Source: Larus michahellis (Eukaryota; Chordata; Aves; Charadriiformes; Laridae). Taken from it: a stretch of 64,000 nucleotides of DNA. Numbering within the stretch: position 1 is the first letter of the stretch; every line of letters starts with the position of its first letter. Below the pieces are notes generated by a model. The model saw only the letters and a list, made by a program, of their open reading frames with translations. It was not told the origin of the DNA and made no database searches. Where the stretch lies: NCBI RefSeq assembly GCF_964199755.1, contig NC_133901.1, forward strand, positions 10,803,556-10,867,555. Direction: 5' to 3'. Below are positions 42,201-57,200 of this stretch, in pieces. The translations under genes and the position numbers were made by a program.

Positions 42201-45200
42201 CTTCATTTCAATGGTGCTGTTGTTTATAAATGTTACTAAATGACTGTATAAATAACACAACCATAACTTTGTCCATTAAAAAAGTTCAGCTACATCTGAA
42301 ACAGAACACAAAAGCAGCTTAACAAAACAATGCAAAACAGCTTATGATAACACACAAAAATGCCACGTCAAATTGGACTTGTGCTTTAACTTGAGACAGT
42401 GAACTGAGCTGTGATTTTGCAAGGAGATTATAGCTAGCATTCTTCCTTTTGCAAAAACTTCCATGTCCTGGGATATTTAATAGCAGTTTATAGTGAGGAA
42501 CCAGGCTCTCGGCCTCACTGAAGTGCTGCTGTGGATCTCCCAGACTTCTCTCCTGCCTCTGCTTGGATTTATACTGCAAGTGGCTTCGGTTGTATTCTTG
42601 TTTGCAGGTTTGCTGCTAGAGGTAATACTCATAACTGTTTTCCAGACTTACACAGGATCAATCTTGGTGGCAGTGAATCCATACCAGCTGCTGCCCCTGT
42701 ACACAGTTGATCAGATCAGACTGTACTGTAACAAGAGGATTGGAGAGCTGCCACCTCACGTCTTCGCCATTGCAGACAACTGTTATTTCAATATGAAGAG
42801 GAATAAGAGAGACCAGTGCTGTGTGATCAGGTGACTGCACTGGGGGAGGACGAGTAGCAGAAACCAAGTCTGGCATGTTTTTGGGGCACCTTTGTAGACA
42901 TAGGAGATCTCCCAAGTGGAAGGACACAGATAAGACTAGAGACAACAACAGGAAGGAAATAGTTACTCCCCTGCTACGCCATTTTCAGTTGGGGCTGCAA
43001 AAGGTAGAACATAAGCAAGGGATTTCTGAAGTCCCTTGCTTTCCCCCAGCATCTTTGAATGTGGTGATACATCCTGCACGTGGTCACTACATACAGAAAC
43101 ATAGAATACGAACCTGTGTGATATGAGGCTATCTTTTACCTTGGGGACACAATACTTACGTTACATGTATTTTCTGCTAATAGAGGTTCCCTGGAGAGAA
43201 ACAAGCTCTGCTAACCTGAAGATGGAGAGAAGCTTTCTTCATTCTATAAACACATAACATGTATCCATTTTCTCTAATCATCAGTGTGAAGAACCAGATA
43301 GCCACATTGCAATAATATCTGATTATAGCCGAGGCAACTCAGTTGATGCGCTAAGACTAGCACTGAAAATCTGGTAATGCATTGAAGAAGAAAAGCAAGT
43401 AGTCATTTAATTTGCACTGGTACAGAATGTCTTCCATGGATTTGCTTGTTTTTAATCACTGTGAGTGTTTAATCCTCAGCCTAAGTCTAAAAAACAACTT
43501 AAATTTTAGCAGATAAGATGATGAAAAACTAAAATTCTCCATCTTTCCATGAAAGACAGTCTGATCTGCGATTCACAGGGTGAATATGTGATTGGGGTTT
43601 TTTTAACTTGGTCTGCCATTTTGTCACACCAGCCAAAAAAGAAGAAAGGAAACCTGTAATGACCTTTTTTCTTTCTGCAGTGGAGAATCTGGAGCTGGGA
43701 AGACTGAAAGCACAAAGCTAATACTACAGTTTTTGGCAGCTGTCAGTGGCCAGCATTCCTGGATAGAGCAGCAAATCCTAGAGGCCAACCCCATTCTGGA
43801 AGGTGGGTTATTCAGCAAACATGCCTGATTTACCACCTTTATCTCAGGATTTTTATATCAGGATAAAAAAATTCAGAAGCAGAACTTTGAACCATTGTGT
43901 TTGTGTAACTGCTAAAAACCCTGAAACACCAGTGATGCAGGGTAGAAGTTCTCTGTACTTTTCTGCCCTGTCCCCACAGCAGCTCCCACACTGTAGGAGG
44001 AGATGCCACTGTAGTATGTAACCTGGAACGGCCGGGAGCACAAGAGTCCTTGGGAATGCAGAGCCCAAGGTAAAGACCCCCAGTTTAGCATTTGCACTAG
44101 AGAGTGGCAAAGTGACTAGTTAAGCATGGCGGTATCTACAGGGGAGCTCCCCGAGACACCCATCTTTGTGGAGGGATCAAGTGTGTTCCCACTAAGTCCT
44201 TGTGGAGGTCCTTCAGACTTGCCCAGCTCTCTTGGCTGGCCAGATATAGGCTGCATTTGGATCGTTTGAATATGTCTTTTAGGACCCAATTATCTGGATG
44301 GACAGTATGGCTGCCTCTCTCTTCAGGAGGCAGTCTGAGACCAGACATTCTTCAGTGCTTGTCAGCACTGTCATTTGGAACACGCGTCAAAAAACAGCAT
44401 CAAAAAAGAAGAGGATAAAAAATAGACTTGGTGTTCATTAACTGCAATAATCCAGATACTATCTCTGTCTGTTGCCCATCAGCTTTTGGAAATGCCAAGA
44501 CAATTCGAAATGACAATTCAAGCCGCTTCGGGAAATACATTGATATCCACTTCAACCAAAACGGTGTGATAGAAGGAGCCCGGATAGAACAGTTTCTTCT
44601 GGAGAAGTCCCGGGTTTGCCGGCAGGTGAGGGCACTGGCAGATGTCCATTCTCCCTGCTCCTGTGCTACAAGCCTACCCGACAAGGCTGTCCATTGCCTA
44701 TTTCTTTCTTTTAGGCTCCAGAGGAGAGGAACTATCACATCTTCTACTGCATGCTAATGGGGATGAATACGGAGCAGAAAAGGATGCTGAATCTGGGCAC
44801 TGCTTCAGAGTACACTTATCTCACTATGGTAACAGTCTGCTTTCTTCTCCATTATCCCTCTGCCATTTTCTTCTCCTAGCAAGCAATTACAATCAATAGG
44901 AGCCACAGATGGGGAGTTACCAGATCCGAACAGTCCTTTTCTTAGAGTACCAGAAGCAGTAACACCAAAAGTGCTGTGAGCCTCAGTTTCAGAGATTTAT
45001 TGTAATGTCCACCGGTGGCAGGCAGCTTGCGGCAGTTCCAATCTTCCTATCAAAGTCAGACTTAAGAAACATAAGGGACACCTTAAAGCAGGTGGGAAAT
45101 AGCCCCCACTTTCACATGTACTCAGGTTTCAGATCTCACGCCAGGGAGAATACTAATCAGGTATATATACTATAGGGGGAAACAAATAGGCAGAAACAGT

Positions 45201-48200
45201 GCCAAGAATCCTAGTCCGTATATCTGATAAATATTATACACATTAATGTGGGAAGCTGGCATTCGACCTAACCTCCAACAGCTAATGTTAATGTCCACGT
45301 CTGGGTCTAGGTTGCCGTAGTGGCAGGAGTGGGATGTTCATAGGTGAGATTTTTGAAAATAGCTAATTGGTTGGTTTAGGGCATGAAAGGCATTGTGAAA
45401 ATCCTGTTCGTTACCCTGTGCAGATTCCTCATGTTAAATATGTCAGCCAGTTTGATTTGGGCTGTTCTACAGCTGTGGAAAAATGGAGCTAAGTCCTGCC
45501 TCCGCTGAAGCTAATGCCAGCTAAAGCTGGGCATCTAGTTTCCGAGGAAATTAAATCAAGCCTATAAAGCTGTTTCTGGAGTCTCAAAAGCAGCATCGTT
45601 AAAGTTGCTGGAGATTTTTTCAAATGTAATATTTTAAAAATAGCAGTGATCTTGCAGCAAGAGCTGATGAGTGCAATTCACGCATTGTCCATTCCATAAA
45701 AAGGTCTGAAGTTCCTTGGGTCAGCAGTAGGGCATATAATACAGAGCTAGGAGGATTAGATTAAAGGAGAACATATCCGTGGTTTGTTCAGGTCAGCTGT
45801 TGGCACAAGCTGGCATGTTTACATGCTGTAGACTGAAGTGTCTAGAAATACGTCACTTTTGTAATCATCCCACTATAATGTTGGTAATAGCAAGGACAAA
45901 AAAGGCATTTTCCCATCTCCATTAGGGCGGAAAATAGTTTCTATCAGGAGCAGCATCCTAGGATCTGCTGTGCAGGCTTTGCTGAAGGTTCTTCTGATGC
46001 TGCCTTGGATGCTTCCATTTGTCTTCCACTAGAACCTGATATTCTTATTTTGAGATTTGCCTTCTAATACTGAGCCAATCCTCCTTGCTTTGATTTGGGA
46101 TTAGGGCTTTTAATTGTCCATTGACAAGGCAAAGGGAGGAGATCAAGGTAACAGGCATGGCCTTGTAAGTGTAGGTAGCCTTGTGAAAGTTTCCTGTCCT
46201 TACAGGGCGTCTAAACTGTGTACAGGATTTTTCAGCCTGCAAGTCCTTTCTTCCTTGTATGGGTACCAGGAGGATTTTCCTTACCTGTGGGTGTGGTGTC
46301 TTGCAGGGTAACTGCATGTCCTGTGATGGCCGGAACGACACGAAGGATTATGCCCACATCCGCTCGGCGATGAAGATCCTCATGTTCTCAGATTCTGAGC
46401 ACTGGGACATCAGCAAGCTGCTGGCTGTGATCCTGCACCTGGGGAATGTAGAGTTTGAAGGTAAACTCAGCGCTGTCTGTGCTTGACCTTTCCTCAGACT
46501 CCACGGTAAAGGCCTAAAGGTGCTGCTGCTTCCATCCATACAGACCAGGTGGTGCCTCTCTGGGTGGACAGGGTTGGAAGGGCAGGCAGATAAGCACCCT
46601 GAAATTCTGATTCATGGCTCCACTGCCTAGTGGTTTAAAAAACACCATCTTATTATTATTTTGTCACGCCGTCAGGTTTCCATGGTTATAAATAAGACCT
46701 TATTACACAAACTGAAACAAGAGGTAACATAATGCCATGTTACAGTTGCTGATTGTTGTGCTGTGCACGCCAGAGGACACAGGAGCAGCTGAGTGATGCT
46801 TGCTGTGGAGATGACAGCACTCATTTTTCTGTCTGGGTTTGGTGAACACTCACCTGCATAAGCACACTTGTGGTACGGCACAGGCACAGTCTGAGACACT
46901 CACCAGCAGGACACCAGAAGATCTCACATTTTAGAAGAGGACTGCTTCTCCCGTTGTGATACAGAGGGCACAATGCAGTGACGCCAGCTGGCTCCTTTGG
47001 AGGAACGCTGGCTGCTAAAATGAGGGATTTCCCTCATTCCCTTTCATTGTCTAAATTTCCCACAAGCCAGATACACAGAAAAAAATATTTTCAGAAACAC
47101 ATTTTCTGAAGTCAAATACCACTTTCCCAGATCCCCAGTAGCTACTAGTTAAAATTAATAACCTTGTCAGTTTTGCTGCTATTTTCAGTGTGGTGTTCTG
47201 GAGTTGGGAGGGCACCGTACATCCCAGGATCCCTGGGTGAAATCAGGACTCTCCTTAGTAAAATCACCAAACCCGGGGGTTTCAAAAGAGGACTTACTAC
47301 CTTGCCACATCCCCGGAGCCACAGGGTTACAGAAATATGAAATAACAGCACAGTCTCGCACTGTAGCAGAAAATATTAACCCTGAGAATGACTGTTTCCT
47401 CATTGTAGCGGCTGTGTACGACAACTTGGACTGCTCTGATGTGATGGACTCACCACACTTTTCAATCGCAACCAAATTGCTTGAGGTAATGGGCTCTCAT
47501 CTTCTGCTAGTTCTCTCCGTGCTCCCTGAGCACACCGACAAAGCTTGTCTCTGTGGAGTGTTTATGTATGGATGCACGCGTGATGGGCATGTCCCCTTCT
47601 TCCTGCTGACGCTCAGGTGGTGCTGGTGCAGATGTCTCTCTGAGCTAGGAGATCTTTAACTGGGACAGCAGGCCTCCCTTGAATGCTGCTGGACAGGCAG
47701 TTTGTCACAGCCTTTTTTCTGAGACAGACTTTGCCGGATCTCCTTTATCCACCTGGGATGACCAGGTTGCTATGACTGTTCCGTTCCTCCAGGTGGACTC
47801 CAGTGAACTCCAGAGCAGCCTCACAAACCTCTCCATCATTGTCCGAGGAGAAAGCGTGTCCAGGCCTCTGAACGTAGTTCAAGCTGCAGACGGGAGGGAT
47901 GCCTTTGTGAAGGTACCGGTGCTTACGTCTTCTCTGCTTAAAGATCGTGCACACTTTCAAAGCTGTCTGTCTTACTGATTGAGGAGCCTTATGTGGCAAA
48001 CGTTCACCCAGATTGCTCCTGTCCCTCATGGTTTTCAGGCATAGTTTGACAGCATTGCAGCAGCATGATAGCAAGAAGTAAGCTATGGCCAAAGACTATA
48101 ATGGTGGGGTCTAATTCCTCTTTAATTTTTTTCTCAGGGTATATATGGACGGATTTTCCTGTGGATAGTGAACAAGATCAATTCAGCCATTTTCAACCCA

Positions 48201-51200
48201 ACTTCTCAGAAGCCTAAAGACAGACGTCAGTCCATTGGGCTGTTGGACATTTTTGGGTTTGAAAACTTCAGCAACAACAGGTAGGAGACTTTAGATTAAT
48301 TTCCACTGGGAAGCTGAAAGGCAGATGATGTAAAGGCAAAGAATGAAAAAACAGACAGACACGTGCTCTTTCGTTATCATCCCGGTTCTCCGAAAAGCAG
48401 TGAAATTTCCATCACTGAATCTTCCCAATGATGACCATGCGCAGATTCCATTTTTCTTTGGTTTCTGCCTCGTCCTGCAACCCTCGTTTTGGTGCAGCCA
48501 TTGCACATGTCTATTCCAAAACCTCAGGAATTTTCTCAGAGGAGATGGCTATGAAGCTGGTATGAGCAGGCAGCTACTATGTAAGGATGTAGTATGTCTC
48601 ATGTCTCTGTACCAAACTTTCTTGTTCCACAGCATTTTTACAACATCTCTTGGGATGCATTTTGCTTCCATCTTGCTCAGTGTTTTCCCATCCCTTTTTT
48701 GGGGCCACTTCATTTCTCTACTCTTAAGGACAGGTCAGCACATTACCTGGTCAGTATGCCATTGTCCCACTGCTACCTCTCCTACTGGTGGTTTCAGTCC
48801 CAAAGCACCATTTCTATTTGCCCTTCTCTACGGGGGCAGCAATTCTCTCAGTTGTATGGCACCATATCATCAGTACTCGACAAACCATCACCACATATTC
48901 TGCAGTCTTTTCCAATCCATTTCAGCTGATGATTCTTGCTTGCTTTCAACAAGATAATATTCCTCACTGACTTCTGGAACTTGGTCTAAGATCTGTTCAG
49001 CCCATATTCTATCTTTTGTGTTCTCTCCTATTATCTTATGCTATTCCCAAAGGCTGCAATCCACACAGGGCCTCACTGTGGTGAGCACTCCACAGGCACA
49101 CACAGTGTGCCACAGCAATTATCAGGTAGTGAAATTCAGGTGCAGCATTAAGGAGTAACTAACAGAAATGCTAGTGCTAGTGCAAGTAAAAACACGTCAC
49201 ACACTCATACAGTCAAGCTATTTTCACAGTTATATGTTTAGAGTTTCTTGAAAGACATACAACATCTTTCCTTGCCTACTCTGTGACACTCAATCGCCAG
49301 TTGGCTCATTTCTGCTTATCTTTATCATAGCAGAAGATTAATCCCTTATATTGCTAAGATTGGCAATGTGCAGTTGTGGTGATCATTAACGCTGTGGCAT
49401 ATAGCAGTAGTATATCTGGATGTGTATTTAATACAGACAATAAACAAATCCGTTAGAGCAGTGCAGCACTGGCCAAGGATGACCATGGGTTCCCATCTTG
49501 TTTCCCCCTAGCTTTGAGCAGCTCTGCATTAACATTGCCAATGAGCACCTTCAGCAGTTCTTCGTGCACCATGTCTTCAAGATGGAGCAGGAGGAATACA
49601 TTGCAGAGCACATTGCCTGGAATAACATTGACTTCACTGATAACCGCCAGGCTCTGGAAGTCATCGCTCTCAAGCCTATGAATATCATCTCCCTCATTGA
49701 TGAAGAGAGCAAGTTCCCAAAGGTAAATTTCTGGTTTCACCTGTAATGCCCGGCTTTGCACACAGCTCACAGGTAACACTTGGCTTTACACACAGAAAAG
49801 TGCAAAGCTGACTTTCAGACACATTATGAGAGGCAATGTCTTCTCGCCACAGATGTTCCTTTTAAATTAGCTCACTGTGGAACAGCTTCACTCACTGCTG
49901 GAGTGTGCTCTTCCTGGTACCTCGCAGTTGAAACTCTTACAGCTGTTCCAGGCAGAGAAGGAAGGAGTCTAGATCATCTTACAAGGGCTTCTTAGGAAAT
50001 CTTTGAATTCACCTATTGTTTGAGTATTGTTCTGCTGTTGGTCTGGGCTGCAGCTTGCTCTTTCTTCTCCTGGATCACAGACCTAGTTGAGCAATGTCAC
50101 TGTCATGAGGAATTATTATTCTGCAAAGGCCAGACATCTCAAACAGAAGAGCAGAGATGAAAGTAGCATCTGATCTCAGACATCCCTGCAGAGCATTTTC
50201 AGAGTCTCCAGAGCACGGTGAGGCTAAGCAGGAGTGCTGGTACAGGAATCGGATGGCAATGTGGGCTTGTCCAGAAAAGCGAGCCCCTGCCACAGCTCAT
50301 TTGTAGTCCCCAGGTAACCATTTGAGAGGATCATGTACAGACAGACCACTTTCCCCTTTCTTCCCTAAGAAGAGGGAGGTCCCCACTGTATGTCCTACAT
50401 TTAGGACAAGAAAGCATCTCCTCTGTGATTCCTGGAGCTCATGATTTCTCAGATAACGCAGCACTCACTACCCCTAGCACAGGCCAGCGAGCAGAGCTAG
50501 CCTCACATGCACCACAAGGGAATGAGACTGTGATGAAGAGAAGCACCCAGCTGCCTGCCTGCCTGTGGAAGTCATGATCTGGGCATGTGGACTGGTATCT
50601 GCTCAGGGCAGCCTTCTTCCAGAGATCTCTGAGTCTTTCACCAGCTGGGGAGTGAAAGAACTGTGCCTGCCCGAGAGAAGGAACACGCACCCTTCAGAGC
50701 ATGGCTGGGTAGGATGGCAAGGGAAGGTTGGTGAGGGGCTCTGCTTGAGAAGTCCAAAGATTTGGGAAATTCTCAGCACACCTGGTGATGTTAGTAATGT
50801 TATGAGAGCTTGTGTACAGCCCTAAAATACCAGGCCTTACCCTCTGGTGGTGTGTTCTGTTCTGATGCTTGAGAGAAGGGTGTGTGTAAAAGGCAAGACG
50901 CTTTTGGCACTACTTTCCTCCAGATCTATTACACAAATAAGGAGCAGAATTCAAGATTTTTTTACCTCTGAGCACCACTTTTTTTTGTTCACTGAGAATA
51001 GGCCAGTGCTGGGGGGAATCTGCTTACCTGTCCTTTTTTGCCTGTATTTGTTTCTAGGGCACAGAAGCCACCATGCTCGTCAAAATCAATTCCCTCCATG
51101 GCAAAAGTAAAGTCTACATCCCACCTAAGAGTGTTCATGACACCAAGTTTGGCATCAACCACTTTGCTGGGGTTGTCTTTTATGAATCAAAAGGTGAGCC

Positions 51201-54200
51201 TACCTCAGATGGATATGAAGAGCAGAGAAAAGGGCATGACCTGCCTTAGATGTCTGGCACTCCAGGGTAGCATTGATCTGAAGTCAGATCAGGAGGTCAG
51301 GAGGATTACTTTAAACTAATTTGCAAGTTACTGTAAACGAAGTGGATTTTAGCTAGACAGAATGGCACTAGAGCCAGCAGGCTGTGGAGATGACAAGCTG
51401 ATTTTGTTTCCCTCATATAGATTTCCTGGAGAAAAATCGGGACACGCTGAGCGCTAATGTAATGCAAGTGGTTCATTCTTCCAAAAACAAATTCCTGAGA
51501 GAGATTTTCCAGGTAGAAACAACCACACCTAGTCTGGGACGTGGAACCATCCGGCATCTTGGAGCTGACCATGCCTACAAGGTTGGCCTACTGGCACCAG
51601 GTTGCAGAAACAACTCATTTCTCCTCCCTTCCGTAAGGCTCTGGCTGTTCTTGACCTCCACTGTCTTTTGCACTGTCTCTGCAAACCCCTGTCCCTTTCG
51701 TTCAACTCATTTCTGCAAAGGAGTCTGCAGGAAAAGCCAGGGCCTGGTGATCATGCTGTAAACAAGCGTAATGTCAGTCCTGTCTCCCAGCCATCTGTGC
51801 AGCCATGCCGGCACATGTCATGCTACCTCCCTACATGTTGTCAGCAACTGGATGGGTTTCCTTTGTGTCTGCCTGGGCATCCGTATTGCATCCACATGGA
51901 CGGGTGTAAATTAGTAGGAGGAAACTGTAGTTCAAAAGGTTCATTGGAATGGGACAAGGCACCAGCCAGAGCCCCGCTCTGCAAAGCTGGTACCTGTCCA
52001 AAGCCATCAGCCAAACTGCTGTCATACTGCACACATAGCCAGTCTGCTGGGACCTTAACACCAAGGCGTCTGACTGGGCAACCGGCAGCAGAGTCCTGAC
52101 CTTTTCCTTCTTGCAGAGGCTGACAGGCTAGCACAGAGGAGCAAATAGCTGTGCGGTTGCGAAAATACAGTCTCCTGCTCCCAGTGACACCTGTAGACAC
52201 AGTCTCACTGCCCTGCATACTGTCGCAACTTTAGCTCTCCCTCCTGGCCCAGAAGCTTTGTGACAAAGTCCATGATGGCTAATTATCACAGAATCATCTG
52301 TGCGTAGTGGTGTAGGGAGCCTTGCTTTGTGACTAGTGAAAATGAGATTGTAAAGCACAGTGGACTGGAAACAGCGTGGGGCAAAGTTCAAGTTCTCTGC
52401 CCTGCTGCAACTTCACATACCTTGATTTCTGAGCATTTAACTATGCAGTGTCATCATCGTGTGAAGGTACTTTTGCTTTTAATGTTTAGATCTTTGAGTT
52501 TTCCTGTCAAGGTACAGAACAAACAGTCAGCTTGCTATCTTACCTGTTATCTGTCTGTTCTCCTGGCAGTGTTTTCTGATCCTGTTCTTTCTTCCTCAGT
52601 CTTTATCCCAATGTGGCTTTCTGCTGTCCAGAACATCTGGCCATGGACAGGTAAACATCCTGGGGGAGAAGAATGTCAGAAGGGGTACAAGCAGCAACAG
52701 AGAACTGGCTTAGCATCTCTTAAATGTTATGAATACCTTCAGTTGAAATATCAGGTCTATCTACATTGCTTTAATGCTCTAGTGGTTTTTGTCTCTATAA
52801 ATAAGGTTGTGTTATTGAAAAAAACCCTTTCCTTACCTTTAGAAAGCACAGCAGCATGTCAAGAAAGGAGACAGTAAAAGTGGGCTACTGCCCATTTCAA
52901 AATGCGCAGAAGTTAGCGGAAATACCCCTATTAATTTCAAATAGGTTGGGCCACTGTTGGGAAGCCTAAAAAGCAGGCTACAGAAAAGAAGAGTGAATGA
53001 AGTGCCAGAAGAAACTTTCTGTCCTGAGGTCTCAGAGTTGCTCTCCTAACTTGCCAGGGGAGAAAAGTCACCACCATCTCAACAACAAATTCAGCTTTAG
53101 CAATGTTACACGAGTAAGACCATGAGGGGATGAGCTTTAGACTTGTGTGGCCACCCCACTGATTTACTGGTAGAGCAGAAAGGCCTCTAAAACCTGGGGG
53201 TGCAAATTGCTCTTAACTCTTATACAGCTTAAACACGTACATGCTGTTATCATACCTGTTTCAGATGCTTGCTAGCCCTAAAATGCATCAGCGCTGCTAT
53301 TCCCAGGAACTGTTTTCCAAAGGCATGAGTGTTTGGTCGCCAGAGGGCAGCCTTGCCCTGCAGCTAAAGCAGAAGGTGGCGACTTCAGTGCTAGAAAGGG
53401 CACTTTAAACATAAGAACCAGCAGAACGAGATACTGTGAAGACCATGAAAGCGAGGGGAGCCACTGGACTTTAAATTATTTACTTGGGGAAAAAAAATAT
53501 AGAAACCCCACAACCCACCAGACCGCCCCCAGACAAACAAACGAGCTGTATTGCGCTGCAATGATTAGCTCCATGCCTGTATGTAAAAGGCCAGTGGAGT
53601 CCTTTTGTTGCTTGGAATCTGCACTGTTGTCACCCTAATTTAATGTGCCCTTAAAACATACTAGGAGGTAGAAGCTTCAGCCTATTGTGATGATCTGTGT
53701 GAAAAAAGAGATAGGTGGAACAGAGAAGCTGTGGAAGTCAGGAGCTAACTGCAGCCAAGTCCCATCCCTCTGGTGTTACACTATTGCAACCAGGAGCAAA
53801 TTTTCAACCCAGGAGCAGTGAGACATAAAGCATTTTAGATGCAGCCATAAATAGAGTAGATCTTACCTTATCCCCCAGGAAAAGTGTGCCTTTTCACTGC
53901 TTACTCTAGTATTAACGAGCAAGCCATCCTAATCACTAAGGAGTGAGCTGTCTGCGATCTTTAGAATTCCTAGTTAGCTATGAGATGGCAGCAAAATGTC
54001 TAGCCTGGAGGTTATTATTGCTTTGGGAGTAGCTGTTTCTCACCAAGCTTTCAGGCACACACCCGTGAATAATAGCTTGGCACCCAGGCCCTACACTAAA
54101 CACAGCCTTGCTGAGAAGAGACAGGCCTGTGCGGGCTCCTGGGGGTGGAATTTGTTCTACCACAGCAACCCCCACTGCTAGAACTTAGTGCCCAAGTAGG

Positions 54201-57200
54201 TGAAAGAGCTTAGTGGAGTTTCTTCACAAGAATAACCCCAAATAAAATACAGATGGCAGACCTCGCTCCCACGTAGGTAAATAACTTTTTCTGGCAGTTG
54301 TGTGATACTTTTACATGGTACAAAAATACAAAGATTTATTAATTGTCCCTCTGACGGTGAATGATGTATCAGTCAGCATGTGCTTACTCTTCCCAGGGCT
54401 TGGATACCACCAAACGGCTCTCTACTCTGGGAGGACAGTTCAAGCAGTCCCTGGAAAAACTCATGAAAATCCTTGAGCAGTGCCAGCCATACTTCATCCG
54501 CTGCATCAAACCAAATGACTACAAGAAACCACTGGTAATGCTTTAACAATATGAGGTCTTGTCTTCAGTAAACTTTCTAATGAGAAAAAGCTGTCAGTTG
54601 CTGTGCAGCGTTTTATATCTGTACTTCAGCCAAGAAGAGCTGGAGTACATGCTATTACTAGAATAAAAAGGGCGGTAGGATATAGCATTGTTAATTTACA
54701 AAAACATTTCTAAAAGCATCACAGAGTAATAGATGTCAAAAAAGCACATAGGTGTATTCCCGAAAGGAGCTGTAAAAGCCTTTCCTGTAACGATAAAGAA
54801 AAAACTGGAGAGTTTCTGGCCCTTCAACAAGGGGACAGGCAAAAAACATTAGGATCCAACAATGATCATACTATGCAATAGCCTGAGAGAGAATAGGAGA
54901 GCTGTTGGTGTTTGAGAGGGGTGATGTAGCTTAATTTGACACTACAGGAGAAAAGGAGCGAGTTTGGCATTAAGACACTCAGGAGATTACGACCCAGTCC
55001 TACATGGAGACCTTGTATGGTGTTCGTCAAGTGATTTAATAATTTTTAAAGTACTGCATGTGGCTTAGTGAGCCTATTTTTAATCTGCGCTCATGCTATA
55101 TTTTGCATGGCCATGCCCAAAGGGCCTAGGTTGCTACTGCAGTTATTCACACCTGCAAAATGATATGAAATTGCAGTTCTAGAATTGAAAATGGTTGCTA
55201 CAGCCAGACTGAAGTTAACGGACTGTTTCCACTGCCGATAAGCACAAATTTGAAGGGCTTTTGGGGTGACTTGATTATGCCTTGTTTATGCCTGTAATGA
55301 ATTAATTTAGGGCACTAACAAAATAAGAACTGCAATTAAAAAAAGCATACTCGGCCATTTTGCAGGCATTCTGAGGTTGGAAGTTAACAGATATGTTCTG
55401 AGGAATGCTGCATGTGTAGCTTCTTTCAGTGCTAAGGCTCCTCCTTGTCTGCTTTCCCTTTCAGTTGTTCGACAGGGAGCTGTGTATCAAACAGCTGCGG
55501 TATTCAGGGATGATGGAGACCATTCAGATCAGGAAAGCCGGCTACCCAATTCGCTACAGATTTGAGGAGTTCTTTAAGAGATACAGGGTTCTCCTGCCAT
55601 GGTCTCTTCGAGAACAGGTGTGTTAGCACAAACTCAGTTTAAGGCTAATGTAACTTCTTCTTATGAGGCTTCAACCTTTCCCACAGTAGAAAGTTCTTGG
55701 ATTACTGCTGGCACAGTCGAGAGAGCTGTCAGAGTAACTGGAACTAATACATATGTACTCACTTGGACCTTGGCTGAAATGGTAGAGGTGCTTTTAGGTC
55801 CAGCTATCCTTAAGCTGCTCCACACAGACATCCCAGGCAGGGTGGCATCCCCGTTGCCCACAGATGTTTCTTTTCTGTAGTCACACACTCCTGACATCTC
55901 TAACATCCTCCTTGCACTTGAACTCGGGAATGTTTGGCCACGCAGTCATGTTCCTCCTTTTCTCAGCCATTTGAGCTGAACCACTGTTATTGGCTATACT
56001 GTCAGCCCAGAGGTCTGTAAGACCTCCTCTGCCTCTGTTCTTTGCCCTTTGAAATGCAGGGCAATAGAACCTCACATAGTACAGCTGCTGTGTTTCACCA
56101 CCAAGCCCTAACATGATGCTGCTTTTGCACATCAGCTGAAGAACGATGCTCGACAGAGCTGTATCAGCATCAGCGAAGCAGTGCTGGGCAAGGATGACAG
56201 CTGGCAAGTTGGAAAGACCAAGATTTTCCTTAAAGTAAGTAAAAAGTACAGTTTATTGTCTCTTCTCCTAAAAAACTGGGTGCTTCACAGTATAGCTTGA
56301 CCTGCTTCTGCAAGAGTGATAACCCAGAAGAACTGGGTTCTCTTATAAACTTTCTCTTGATTCTGAGGCTGGATCTTTGGTTCCTGAAGGCCAAGTAATT
56401 TAATGGACACAGTTTGGTGTAGGAGGGGCTGATCCCCTTCCTGTGCTCCAGTATTGCAGCTAAAACAACGCTGTGCAATGTATTCGTCTCTGCTCAAGCC
56501 TTGACCACAAAAAAACCCTGGATACAAGCACACTGTTGCAGGAACCTCCTTGCCTGTCGCATTCCCCCAGGTTAAAACAGTCTTACTGCAGGCAGATTCT
56601 CTGCTTGCTTATGGCTACAGCCAGGCACGGTGTGGTCACATGGTGCACGCTCTTCCGACTGCAGTTCCACGAATGCATTTTAATCCCACTACATCATGCT
56701 GATTTTGGGCCTCTGACAGACCATGCATCCAGTTTTCAGAGCCTGCGGGGGTGTCTGCTCAGCTGGCATATCCACACTTTATTTTAACAGGACCATCATG
56801 ATACAGTATTGGAGCTGCAACGCCAAACTATACTCACAGATAAGGTTCTTCTTATCCAGAAGGTGATGAGAGGATGGAAGGACAGGTCAGTGGTCATACA
56901 AAACGGAATTTCCTTTGGTTTGAAGCAGTAATCTTTGTGATGCAGTTTAACACGCTCTGTGAAGCATTTTTGAGAACGAAATGGATCGGTCCATACCTTC
57001 CACTATGCCTAATTTCAGCACTTGTCACGTAACAGTGCACAGTGCAGCTATGCAGATTTTGCACAAAGATTTGTTCTGGCTCAGTTTCTTTATTTTCATG
57101 ATGCTTTTCAAAATGCAGGACGGTGGTACATGTAGCCTGTATGAAGATGAAGGGCTGGACTTAATATTTCTAGTAAACAGTAGATATCTGGAAAGCAGGA

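Noticed and set aside
48343-48957. A 204-codon plus-strand open frame in MYO7B intron 11
   Set aside because: Lies wholly in an intron, has low-information hydrophobic/Ser composition, overlaps other open frames, and breaks the perfect phase between the exons at 48138-48280 and 49512-49722.
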